From contig USBO01000031.1 of assembly GCA_900552955.1 (NCBI GenBank), positions 1 to 15,470 of the forward strand: a stretch of 15,470 nucleotides of DNA. The letters are read 5' to 3'. Below, one piece after another: positions 7,095 through 12,987 of the stretch (positions are counted from its first letter, which is position 1; the number at the start of each line of letters is the position of its first letter). The notes beneath the pieces are model-generated. The model was given only the letters and a program-made list of their open reading frames with translations, was not told the DNA's origin and searched no databases. The stretch is from an uncultured Alistipes sp. Lineage in GTDB: Bacteria > Bacteroidota > Bacteroidia > Bacteroidales > Rikenellaceae. Position numbers and translations under genes: made by a program.

Positions 7095-8234
7095 ATGAAC
7101 CGCTTCAGAACGAAACCCCATCGAACGATGCCGATTACGTCTTCCGCATTCGCACGATCTGCCGTCGGCGCGGCTGTTGCCGCCGCGGTGGTGTTTCTGA
7201 TGTGGTATTTCCGCTCGATCGTCGTCTACGTTCTGGTCTCGGCGCTGCTGGCGATCGTCTTCAGCCCGCTGGTCGGCCGCCTGTCGCGGCTGCGCATCCG
7301 GGAGTGGCGCATGCCCCGCTGGGCGGCGGCGCTGGCGACGCTGCTGCTGATCTGGGTGCTTTTCATCGCGGTGTGCATGCTCTTCGTACCGCTGGTGTCC
7401 GATAAGCTCCTCCAGTTCGCCACGCTCGATTTCGGTGCGGCGCTCCGTTCCGTAGAGGCGCCGATCGCCCGCATGCAGGGGTATCTCCACGAACTGTTCG
7501 CGCTGCCCGATGAACGTTTCTCGCTGACCGATTCGCTGATCCAGTGGTTGCGGAGCGTCTTCGACTACGAAACGATCAACACGGCCTTCTCGTCGATCGT
7601 CTCGCTGACGCTCACGGCGGTGATCGCTTTCTTCTCGGTGTCGTTCATCACCTTTTTCTTTCTCAAGGACGATGCGTTGTTCCTGACGATGCTCAAAGCT
7701 CCCTTCCCCGAGCATGTCCACGACAATATCGAGCGGGCGATCTCGTCCTCGTCGCAATTGCTGGTGCGCTACTTCACGGGAATCCTGAGCGAGAGCGGCG
7801 TGCTGATGCTCGTGATCTCGGTGGCGCTGGTACTTTTCGGGATGCGGACGCAGGATGCCTTCTTCATCGGACTGGTCATGGGCGTGATGAACGTCGTGCC
7901 CTATGCCGGCCCGCTCATCGGCGGCGTGATGTCGGTCTCGATGGGCGTGGTGACGCCCATCGAAGGGATGACGACCGGCCATACGATGCTCGTGATCGCC
8001 GGAACGTTACTCGTCATCAAGGGTTTCGACGATTTCGTCCTGCAACCGGCCCTCTATTCGGAGCGGGTGAAGGCGCATCCGCTCGAAATCTTCCTCGTCA
8101 TCCTCATCGCCGGATCGTTGGCGGGAATCGTCGGCATGCTGCTTGCAATTCCGTCCTACACCGTGCTGCGCGTCTTCGCCAAGGAGTTTTTCTCGCAGTT
8201 CCGGCTGGTGCGGAAACTCACGGAAAAAATCTGA
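7095..8234 (+). CDS. AI-2E/PerM-family membrane protein
   Basis: A 379-residue polytopic membrane protein of the AI-2E family transporter group (also called PerM/YdiK/TqsA-like). Proteins of this family are putative permeases or ion antiporters; only a few have a tested substrate, so none is assigned here. Hydrophobic segments lie at about 24-38, 41-60, 77-101, 170-190, 233-251, 256-282, 297-310 and 331-355, with the usual soluble stretch between the third and fourth. The family core MNVVPYAGPLIGG (265-277) and the later AHPLEIF (327-333) are present. The start is uncertain: GTG 7092, ATG 7095 or ATG 7128 are all possible; 7095 keeps a basic N-terminus. It lies 66 bases after psd and 7 bases before the riboflavin kinase gene, so it is likely part of the same run. 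Confidence 0.88.
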   Translation: MNRFRTKPHRTMPITSSAFARSAVGAAVAAAVVFLMWYFRSIVVYVLVSALLAIVFSPLVGRLSRLRIREWRMPRWAAALATLLLIWVLFIAVCMLFVPLVSDKLLQFATLDFGAALRSVEAPIARMQGYLHELFALPDERFSLTDSLIQWLRSVFDYETINTAFSSIVSLTLTAVIAFFSVSFITFFFLKDDALFLTMLKAPFPEHVHDNIERAISSSSQLLVRYFTGILSESGVLMLVISVALVLFGMRTQDAFFIGLVMGVMNVVPYAGPLIGGVMSVSMGVVTPIEGMTTGHTMLVIAGTLLVIKGFDDFVLQPALYSERVKAHPLEIFLVILIAGSLAGIVGMLLAIPSYTVLRVFAKEFFSQFRLVRKLTEKI

Positions 8235-8241
8235 ATCGCAT

Positions 8242-8619
8242 ATGGTAATCGAAGGGATCGTCGTTCACGGCAACAGCCTCGGAGGCCGCATGGGGTTCCC
8301 CACGGCGAACATCGAGGTGGACGCGGCGCTGGAGGTGCGCGACGGGGTCTATGCGTCGCGTGCGGAGGTGGACGGGCGGATGTACGACGCCATGTCGAAT
8401 CTGGGGTGCAAACCGACCGTCGACGGTCGGCGCCGGCTGCTGGAGACCAATCTGTTCGACTTCGACGGCGATCTCTACGGCCGTCGGCTGCGCGTGGAGC
8501 TGCTGCGCTTCATCCGGCCCGAGCGGCGGTTCGGCTCGGTGGAGGAGCTCTTCCGGCAGATCGAGGCCGACCGCCGCGCGATCCGCGGCGGCAAGGGGGC
8601 ACCCGTCGATCCGCGGTAG
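8242..8619 (+). CDS. Stand-alone riboflavin kinase domain (flavokinase)
   Basis: The protein matches the riboflavin kinase half of RibF, which phosphorylates riboflavin to FMN. It has only 125 residues, whereas bacterial RibF is normally about 310 with an N-terminal FAD synthetase domain. The domain looks intact: HGNSLGGRMGFPTANI (9-24) with the FPTAN nucleotide and Mg site, GVYA (35-38), SNLGCKPTV (52-60), E68 as the likely catalytic base in ETNLFDFDGDLYG, and the closing FIRPERRFGSVEELFRQIEAD. One small difference is ETN where most homologues have ETH. The frame is open upstream, but those codons overlap the AI-2E gene and contain no FAD synthetase sequence, so the ATG at 8242, 7 bases after the previous stop, is used. 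It may be a second copy beside a full RibF elsewhere, or the main kinase. Confidence 0.9.
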   Translation: MVIEGIVVHGNSLGGRMGFPTANIEVDAALEVRDGVYASRAEVDGRMYDAMSNLGCKPTVDGRRRLLETNLFDFDGDLYGRRLRVELLRFIRPERRFGSVEELFRQIEADRRAIRGGKGAPVDPR

Positions 8620-8769
8620 GAGAGCCGTCGCGGCCTCGGAACTCTCTATGCGGTTCTCGTCGGGGATGCGGGGCCGCCGCCGACCTGTTTCTGAGCGGAC
8701 GGCGATTCGCCTACGAGGCGTTGCGGGCGGAAGTTCACGCATCCGGTTGGAGATCCCTGCGAAAATCGC
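8620..8769. other. Gap after the riboflavin kinase gene, no gene recognised
   Basis: This GC-rich stretch separates the riboflavin kinase stop from the repeat array. An open frame passes through it on each strand, but neither resembles a known protein and neither has a plausible start. I see no T-tracted hairpin. It could be decayed coding sequence or degenerate repeat units. Confidence 0.5.
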
Positions 8770-8777
8770 CACCTTTG

Positions 8778-8851
8778 ATTCCTTCTCGGACACTCCGTTT
8801 CAATAAAATCGCAAATAAGTTTGCTTTTGTTTTCGGCTTATTCGCACTTTG
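8778..8851 (+). repeat. Repeat unit 0 (degenerate)
   Basis: Hairpin at 8805-8828: AAAA, then GCAAA-taag-TTTGC, then TTTT. TTTG at 8820-8823 would be the -33 box, but the -7 position reads GCACTTTG (8844-8851), one base short and mutated compared with the other units. This promoter is probably dead. Confidence 0.7.
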
Positions 8852-8924
8852 GCTGCGCCGAAGATACTCCCGCTCGGCAAAATACAAGCAAGCTTGCTTT
8901 TGCCCTCGCTTATTCGTATCTTTG
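8852..8924 (+). repeat. Repeat unit 1
   Basis: The hairpin at 8876-8904 has outer arms GGCAAAA/TTTTGCC around a perfect 14 bp palindrome, AAGCAAGCTTGCTT (8886-8899). TTG at 8894-8896, then 20 bases, then TATCTTTG at 8917-8924 gives a consensus Bacteroidota promoter. Confidence 0.8.
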
Positions 8925-8998
8925 ACTTCGTCTTAGATACTCCGTCTCGGCATAAACAAGCTGACGCTTGCTTCTGCGCTCGACTTTTCGTATCTTTG
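8925..8998 (+). repeat. Repeat unit 2
   Basis: It opens with the second palindrome over the junction (GTATCT 8916-8921, GAC 8924-8926, GTC 8930-8932, AGATAC 8935-8940). The hairpin at 8950-8977 has CAAGC/GCTTG (8957-8961, 8966-8970) with an outer GCA/TGC clamp. TTG at 8968-8970, 20 bases, then TATCTTTG at 8991-8998. Confidence 0.8.
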
Positions 8999-9075
8999 GC
9001 TGCGCCTTAGATACTTCCGCCTCGGAAAAAATGCAAGCGAGCTTGCTTTTTTCTCTCGGCTTATTCATATCTTTG
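8999..9075 (+). repeat. Repeat unit 3, adjacent to ahcY
   Basis: The junction palindrome has GTATCT (8990-8995), GGC (8998-9000), GCC (9004-9006) and AGATAC (9009-9014). The hairpin at 9026-9052 is A6-t-GCAAGC-ga-GCTTGC-T6, which reads as an intrinsic terminator on the plus strand and nearly so on the minus strand. The -7 box TATCTTTG at 9068-9075 is the one nearest ahcY. Bases 9016-9075 match 12061-12120 at 57 of 60 positions. Confidence 0.85.
9043..9075 (+). promoter_or_regulatory. Predicted ahcY promoter inside repeat unit 3
   Basis: TTG at 9043-9045 lies in the 3' arm of the unit 3 hairpin; 22 bases later comes TATCTTTG at 9068-9075, an exact -7 consensus. Transcription would start near 9080-9082, giving an A-rich leader of about 25 nt to the ATG at 9107. 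That leader is too short for a riboswitch. Confidence 0.65.
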
Positions 9076-9106
9076 CAACTCCGAATCAAACTAAAAACAA
9101 GATACG

Positions 9107-10516
9107 ATGTATTTGGATGAATCGATTCCCCACAAGGTCGCCGACCTGTCGCTGGCCGAATGGGGACGCAAGGAGATCGAGGTTTCGGAGCACGAGATGC
9201 CCGGGCTGATGGCGGTGCGCCGCAAGTACGGCCCGCAGAAGCCGCTGCGCGGCGTGCGGGTAATGGGTTCGCTGCACATGACGATCCAGACGGCGGTGCT
9301 CATCGAGACGCTTGTCGAGTTGGGTGCCGATGTGCGCTGGTGCTCGTGCAACATCTTCTCGACGCAGGATCACGCTGCGGCGGCCATCGCCGAGGCGGGC
9401 GTGCCGGTCTTTGCCTGGAAGGGCGAGACGCTCGAGGAGTACTGGTGGTGCACGGCCATGGCGCTCACCTTCCCGGGCGGCAAGGGGCCCAATCTGATCG
9501 TCGATGACGGCGGCGATGCCACGCTGCTGATCCACAAGGGCTACAAGGCCGAGAACGACGCCTCGACGCTCGACTATGCCCCTGCGTCGCACGAGGAGGC
9601 GGTGATCCTGGGGACGCTGCGGTCGATTCTGGCCGAGGACGCCTCGAAGTGGCACCGCACGGTGGCCGAGTGGCGCGGCGTGAGCGAGGAGACGACCACG
9701 GGCGTTCACCGGCTCTACCAGATGGAGGCGGCGGGCGAACTGCTCGTGCCGGCCATCAATGTCAACGATTCGTGCACCAAGTCCAAGTTCGACAACCTCT
9801 ACGGCTGCCGCGAGTCGCTGGCCGACGGCATCAAACGCGCCACGGACGTGATGATCGCCGGCAAGGTGGCGGTGGTCTGCGGCTACGGCGATGTCGGCAA
9901 AGGCTGCGCCCGCTCGATGAAGGCCTACGGTGCACGGGTGATCGTCACGGAGATCGACCCGATCTGCGCGTTGCAGGCGGCCATGGAGGGCTTCGAGGTG
10001 AAGACGGTCGAAAGTGCGCTCGCCGAGGGCAACATCTTCATCACCTGCACGGGCAACTGCGACATCATCACCCTCGAACACATGGAGCGGATGCGCGACC
10101 AGGCGATCGTCTGCAACATCGGCCATTTCGACAACGAGATTCAGATGGCACGGCTCGACGCTTCGGCGGCGGTCAAGACGACGATCAAGCCGCAGGTCGA
10201 CAAATACACCTTCCCCGACGGTCATGCGATCTTCGTGCTGGCCGAAGGACGGCTGGTGAACCTCGGCTGCGCCACGGGGCACCCGTCGTTCGTGATGTCC
10301 AACTCGTTCACGAATCAGTGTCTCGCTCAGATCGAGCTGTGGCAGAAGGAGCTGCCGGTGGGTGTCTACCGCCTGCCGAAACAGCTCGACGAGGAGGTTG
10401 CGCGGCTGCACCTCGACAATCTGGGTGTCGAACTGACCCGTCTGTCGCAGCGGCAGGCCGATTACATAGGCGTCGGGGTCGACGGCCCCTACAAGGCGGA
10501 GCATTACCGCTATTGA
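9107..10516 (+). CDS. ahcY: S-adenosylhomocysteine hydrolase (adenosylhomocysteinase)
   Basis: Splits S-adenosylhomocysteine into homocysteine and adenosine in the cytoplasm, with tightly bound NAD, which removes the product inhibitor of methyltransferases. The 469 residues are the usual bacterial length. Visible features: H57 in MGSLHMT, the substrate-site motif SCNIFSTQD (80-88), D134 in IVDDGGD, the NAD-binding Rossmann motif GYGDVGKG (259-266), the NIGHFDNEI stretch, and the C-terminal KAEHYRY tail that reaches into the partner subunit's NAD site. The start MYLDESIPHKVADLSLAEWG is normal for the family. It appears to be transcribed alone, driven by the repeat-borne promoter and ended by the hairpin after 10543. 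Confidence 0.98.
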   Translation: MYLDESIPHKVADLSLAEWGRKEIEVSEHEMPGLMAVRRKYGPQKPLRGVRVMGSLHMTIQTAVLIETLVELGADVRWCSCNIFSTQDHAAAAIAEAGVPVFAWKGETLEEYWWCTAMALTFPGGKGPNLIVDDGGDATLLIHKGYKAENDASTLDYAPASHEEAVILGTLRSILAEDASKWHRTVAEWRGVSEETTTGVHRLYQMEAAGELLVPAINVNDSCTKSKFDNLYGCRESLADGIKRATDVMIAGKVAVVCGYGDVGKGCARSMKAYGARVIVTEIDPICALQAAMEGFEVKTVESALAEGNIFITCTGNCDIITLEHMERMRDQAIVCNIGHFDNEIQMARLDASAAVKTTIKPQVDKYTFPDGHAIFVLAEGRLVNLGCATGHPSFVMSNSFTNQCLAQIELWQKELPVGVYRLPKQLDEEVARLHLDNLGVELTRLSQRQADYIGVGVDGPYKAEHYRY

Positions 10517-10542
10517 CGTTCCGCAGCGAACCGGATTCCATT

Positions 10543-10584
10543 CGGGAGGAGAGGCGGGGCTTTTCCTCCCGAGTTTTATATTTT
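10543..10584 (+). terminator. Intrinsic terminator of ahcY
   Basis: CGGGAGGA (10543-10550) pairs with TCCTCCCG (10564-10571) around a 13-base loop and is followed by a T-rich run (AGTTTTATATTTT). The same T-rich stretch holds TATATTTT at 10577-10584, one mismatch from a -7 box, which could serve the following MATE gene; no clear -33 box goes with it. Confidence 0.8.
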
Positions 10585-10607
10585 ACACCCTTAATGATTG
10601 GACGACG

Positions 10608-11933
10608 ATGCGTTTCACCGACCGACAAATTCTGAAAATCACCTTTCCGGTGCTGCTGAGCCTGATGATGGAGCAGCTCATCGGCCTGACCGACACGATC
10701 TATCTGGGCCATGTGGGCGAGGTCGAACTGGGGGCGTCGGCCATCGCCGGCATCTTCTATCTGACGATCTTCATGGTGGGGTTCGGCTTCAGCATCGGTG
10801 CCCAGGTGCTGATCGCGCGCCGCAACGGAGAGGGGAATTCCGCAGGCATCGGCCCGATCTTCATGCAGGGAATGTGGTTCTTGCTGGGCATGGCCGTCCT
10901 CTTTTTCGGGCTGTCGCGGATGCTGGCTCCGTGGCTGCTGGAGCGTCTCATCGAGTCGCCGGCAATCCGTGCCGCTGCAGAGTCGTATCTCGGTTATCGC
11001 ACGTTCGGATTCTTCTTCTCGTTCGCCGCAGCGATGTTCCGCGCCTTCTACGTGGGGACGACCCGCACGCGCATCCTGACGGCCAACTCGGTGGTGATGG
11101 TGCTGACGAACGTCGCACTGAACTACCTGCTGATCTTCGGCGGATGGGGCATCCCGCCGCTCGGAATCGCCGGCGCGGCCATCGCCTCGGTCGTGTCGGA
11201 GGCTGTGTCGCTCCTCTTTTTTATCGTTTACACCTATCGCCGCATCGCGTGGCGGGCCTACGGCCTGTTCCGGTTGCGCGGAATCGAATGGACGATTCTG
11301 CGGCAGGTGTTCGGCGTCGCGGTGTGGATCATGCTGCAGGAGGGCGTCGCCTTCATCAGTTGGTTCATCTTCTTCGTGGCGATCGAGAATCTGGGCGAGC
11401 GGCCGCTGGCCGTCACGAACATGGTGCGCAGCATCTCGTCGGTGGCCTTCCTCTTCGTCAACGCCTTCGCATCGACGGCCAGTTCGCTGGTCGGCAACCT
11501 GATCGGTGCCGGCGAAGCGGATCGTGTGCCCGAACTGTGCCGGCGCATGGTGCGTCTCTGTTTCGCTTTCGTGCTGCCGGTGTCGCTGCTTTTCGCGCTT
11601 TTCCCGCGCCTGGTGCTCGGTGCCTATACGGGAAACGAGGCGTTGATCGCTGCCGCCGTGCCGTCGCTGTGGGTCATGCTCTCGACGATGCTGCCCTGCG
11701 TGCCTGGTTTCATCTATCAGTTCAGCGTTTCGGGTACGGGCAATACCCGCACGGCGCTCGGGATTACGTTGATCTGCGTCACGGCCTACACGCTCTATAC
11801 GTTGTGGCTCGTCTACGGCCTGCATGCCGATGTGGCGCTCTGCTGGACGGCCGATCACATCTATTATGTGCTCTGCTTCGCGCTTTCTTATTCCTATATG
11901 CGCAGCGGTCGGTGGCGGATGCTGAAGATCTGA
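10608..11933 (+). CDS. MATE-family multidrug/Na+ efflux transporter
   Basis: A 441-residue inner-membrane protein of the MatE/NorM family, which expels cationic drugs or metabolites in exchange for Na+ or H+. The start MRFTDRQILKITFPVLLSLMMEQLIGLTDTIYLGHVG is a typical first MATE segment (ITFPVLLSLMMEQL, TDTIYLGHVG), and the second repeat begins near residue 230 with the related pattern (FGVAVWIMLQEGVAF). About twelve hydrophobic segments can be read, as expected for two six-helix bundles. Substrate cannot be told from sequence. The gene has its own gap on each side: 91 bases after ahcY with a terminator, and 266 bases before the next gene filled by structured repeats. The ATG at 10608 is the natural start; no Shine-Dalgarno is present. 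Confidence 0.93.
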   Translation: MRFTDRQILKITFPVLLSLMMEQLIGLTDTIYLGHVGEVELGASAIAGIFYLTIFMVGFGFSIGAQVLIARRNGEGNSAGIGPIFMQGMWFLLGMAVLFFGLSRMLAPWLLERLIESPAIRAAAESYLGYRTFGFFFSFAAAMFRAFYVGTTRTRILTANSVVMVLTNVALNYLLIFGGWGIPPLGIAGAAIASVVSEAVSLLFFIVYTYRRIAWRAYGLFRLRGIEWTILRQVFGVAVWIMLQEGVAFISWFIFFVAIENLGERPLAVTNMVRSISSVAFLFVNAFASTASSLVGNLIGAGEADRVPELCRRMVRLCFAFVLPVSLLFALFPRLVLGAYTGNEALIAAAVPSLWVMLSTMLPCVPGFIYQFSVSGTGNTRTALGITLICVTAYTLYTLWLVYGLHADVALCWTADHIYYVLCFALSYSYMRSGRWRMLKI

Positions 11934-12045
11934 GCTCGTACATTTTGTCATTGCAGACGGCGTGTGGGAGCGCCTTTGCGAGCATCGGGAAGCTGCGGCA
12001 TTGCGTTGCAATGCCGGCTCGCAGCCACCCTCGCGGCGGGCTGCG
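11934..12045 (+). other. Structured region after the MATE gene with competing hairpins
   Basis: CGGCATTGC (11996-12004) pairs with GCAATGCCG (12008-12016) over a 3-base loop. GCTGCG (11992-11997) can extend this by pairing with CGCAGC (12020-12025), but CGCAGCC (12020-12026) can instead pair with GGCTGCG (12039-12045). The two forms exclude each other. The GCATTGC/GCAATGC arms and the following CTCGC resemble repeat unit B, so this is probably a decayed repeat unit that may still act as the MATE terminator. Confidence 0.5.
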
Positions 12046-12120
12046 ACTGGCCGAAACGACTCCGCCTCGGAAAAAATACATGCGAGCTTGCTTTTTTCTC
12101 TCGGCTTATTCGTATCTTTG
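12046..12120 (+). repeat. Repeat unit A
   Basis: A6 at 12071-12076 and T6 at 12092-12097 flank a weakened hairpin core in which two bases differ from unit 3, breaking the GCAAGC arm. TTG at 12088-12090, 22 bases, then TATCTTTG at 12113-12120. The unit's upstream palindrome is degraded. Confidence 0.8.
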
Positions 12121-12193
12121 GCTTTGCCTTAGACACTCCCGGTCGGCAATGCTCAAATAAATTTGGCATTGCTCTCGCTTATTCGTATCTTTG
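12121..12193 (+). repeat. Repeat unit B, adjacent to the hydrolase gene
   Basis: The hairpin at 12146-12172 has GCAATGC/GCATTGC (12146-12152 and 12166-12172) continued by CAAAT/ATTTG (12154-12158 and 12161-12165), 12 pairs with one bulged base. The arm sequence is unlike other units but the structure and place are the same. Confidence 0.8.
12162..12193 (+). promoter_or_regulatory. Predicted promoter of the hydrolase-dehydrogenase operon
   Basis: TTTG at 12162-12165 (3' arm of the unit B hairpin), exactly 20 bases, then TATCTTTG at 12186-12193: a full consensus match. The -7 box ends only 6 bases before the ATG at 12200, so this promoter would give a leaderless or nearly leaderless mRNA. The unit A promoter (12088-12120) would give a leader of about 75 nt. 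Confidence 0.6.
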
Positions 12194-12199
12194 GCTCCT

Positions 12200-12982
12200 A
12201 TGAAACTGACGATTCTGGGTTCGGGAACCTCTCAGGGGGTGCCGGTGATCGGCTGCCGCTGCGAAGTCTGCACTTCGCGGGACCCCCGCGACAACCGCTT
12301 GCGCACCTCGGCGATGATCGAGACCGACGGCGGGGCGCGCTTCGTGATCGATGCAGGGCCCGACTTTCGCTGCCAGATGCTGCGTGCGGGGGTGAGCCGT
12401 CTCGATGCCATCCTGCTGACGCACGAGCACAAGGATCATACGGGCGGCATCGACGACGTGCGCGCCTTCAATTTTGTGGACTACCCGCCGGTGATTCATC
12501 CGGTGGACATCTACGCGGCGCCTGCGACGGCGCGTGTCGTGCGCAAGGATTACGACTACGCCTTCGAGAGGGAGAAGTACCGCGGTGCGCCCGACATCCG
12601 GTTGCACGAGATCGACGTCACCCGTCCGCTCGGGATCGCAGGCGAACGGATCGTCCCCGTGTCGGGGCATCACTCCGATCGCTTCGAGGTGACGGGCTAC
12701 CGAATCGGCCGGATGGCCTATCTGACCGATTTCAAGACGATCGCCGATGCCGAGGTCGGGAAACTGAGCGGGGTGGAGGTGCTGGTGGTCAATGCGCTGC
12801 GCCACAGGGTGCATCCCTCGCATTTCAATGTCGAAGAGGCGCTGGCGCTGATCGCCCGTGTGGTGCCGCGGCGTGCGCTGCTCACGCACATGTCGCACGA
12901 GATCGGACTGCATGCCGAGGCGGCGAAGCTGTTGCCGGAGGGCGTCGAACCGGCTTATGACGGATTGGAGATAATTATCTGA
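12200..12982 (+). CDS. PhnP-like metallo-beta-lactamase-fold hydrolase
   Basis: A 260-residue MBL-fold protein, close to PhnP-type phosphodiesterases (COG1235-like). The start MKLTILGSGTSQGVPVIGCRCEVC is characteristic: the GSGTSxGxP loop, then the C19/C21/C24 cluster that holds a structural zinc in PhnP. Catalytic metal ligands follow: THEHKDH (74-80; H75, H77, D79, H80), the GHHSD histidines near 157-158, D177 in YLTDFKT, and H230 in LLTHMSHEIG. PhnP hydrolyses cyclic phosphate esters, but close homologues occur in many bacteria without phosphonate genes, and no phn genes are seen here, so the substrate is open. A TTG at 12191 would add three residues but overlaps the -7 box; ATG 12200 is used. 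The dehydrogenase gene begins 5 bases after its stop. Confidence 0.9.
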   Translation: MKLTILGSGTSQGVPVIGCRCEVCTSRDPRDNRLRTSAMIETDGGARFVIDAGPDFRCQMLRAGVSRLDAILLTHEHKDHTGGIDDVRAFNFVDYPPVIHPVDIYAAPATARVVRKDYDYAFEREKYRGAPDIRLHEIDVTRPLGIAGERIVPVSGHHSDRFEVTGYRIGRMAYLTDFKTIADAEVGKLSGVEVLVVNALRHRVHPSHFNVEEALALIARVVPRRALLTHMSHEIGLHAEAAKLLPEGVEPAYDGLEIII

Positions 12983-12987
12983 ACGAT

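Larger units (their letters stand above)
8770..9075 (+). repeat. Tandem array of ~74-base hairpin-promoter repeats upstream of ahcY
   Basis: Four units with a 73-77 base period, counted from one TTTG end to the next (8777, 8851, 8924, 8998, 9075). Each unit contains, in order: a second palindrome left over from the preceding -7 box (arms GTATCT and AGATAC at the well-kept junctions), a CTCGG-like block, a hairpin with A-rich and T-rich flanks, a block like CTCGGCTTATTC, and a -7 box. The first unit and its leading boundary (CACCTTTG at 8770-8777) are degenerate. The array is not coding and has no unique spacers, so it is not a CRISPR array. It fills the space between the riboflavin kinase and ahcY. 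Confidence 0.85.
12046..12193 (+). repeat. Second tandem array of hairpin-promoter repeats
   Basis: Two units, A (12046-12120) and B (12121-12193), fill the space before the metallo-hydrolase gene. They have the same layout as the array at 8770-9075. Unit A is nearly identical to unit 3 there, whereas unit B shares the flanking blocks CTCGCTTATTCG and TATCTTTG with unit 1 but has a different hairpin. Confidence 0.85.

Noticed and set aside
6213..7982. 589-residue minus-strand frame opposite psd and the AI-2E gene
   Set aside because: Repetitive H/R/D/E/Q composition, crosses two real genes and a gap, no domain.
8620..8646. Terminator hairpin (GAGAG/CTCTC) after the riboflavin kinase gene
   Set aside because: The 5 bp stem has a 17-base loop and no T-tract; the repeat hairpins downstream are better candidates.
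8406..8936. Plus-strand frame running from the riboflavin kinase into the repeat array
   Set aside because: Out of frame with the kinase and its C-terminal part is translated repeat DNA; only about 30 residues (8690-8770) look protein-like, not enough for a call.
8770..9075. CRISPR array
   Set aside because: Units are contiguous with no unique spacers, diverge from each other, and no cas gene is near.
9076..9106. SAM or SAH riboswitch upstream of ahcY
   Set aside because: The predicted leader is about 25 nt and shows no pseudoknot or conserved core.
9086..10504. 472-residue minus-strand frame opposite ahcY
   Set aside because: Antisense shadow of ahcY.
10308..12011. 567-residue minus-strand frame opposite the MATE gene
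   Set aside because: Antisense shadow spanning ahcY, a terminator and the MATE gene; Q/H/R/E-rich with no motif.
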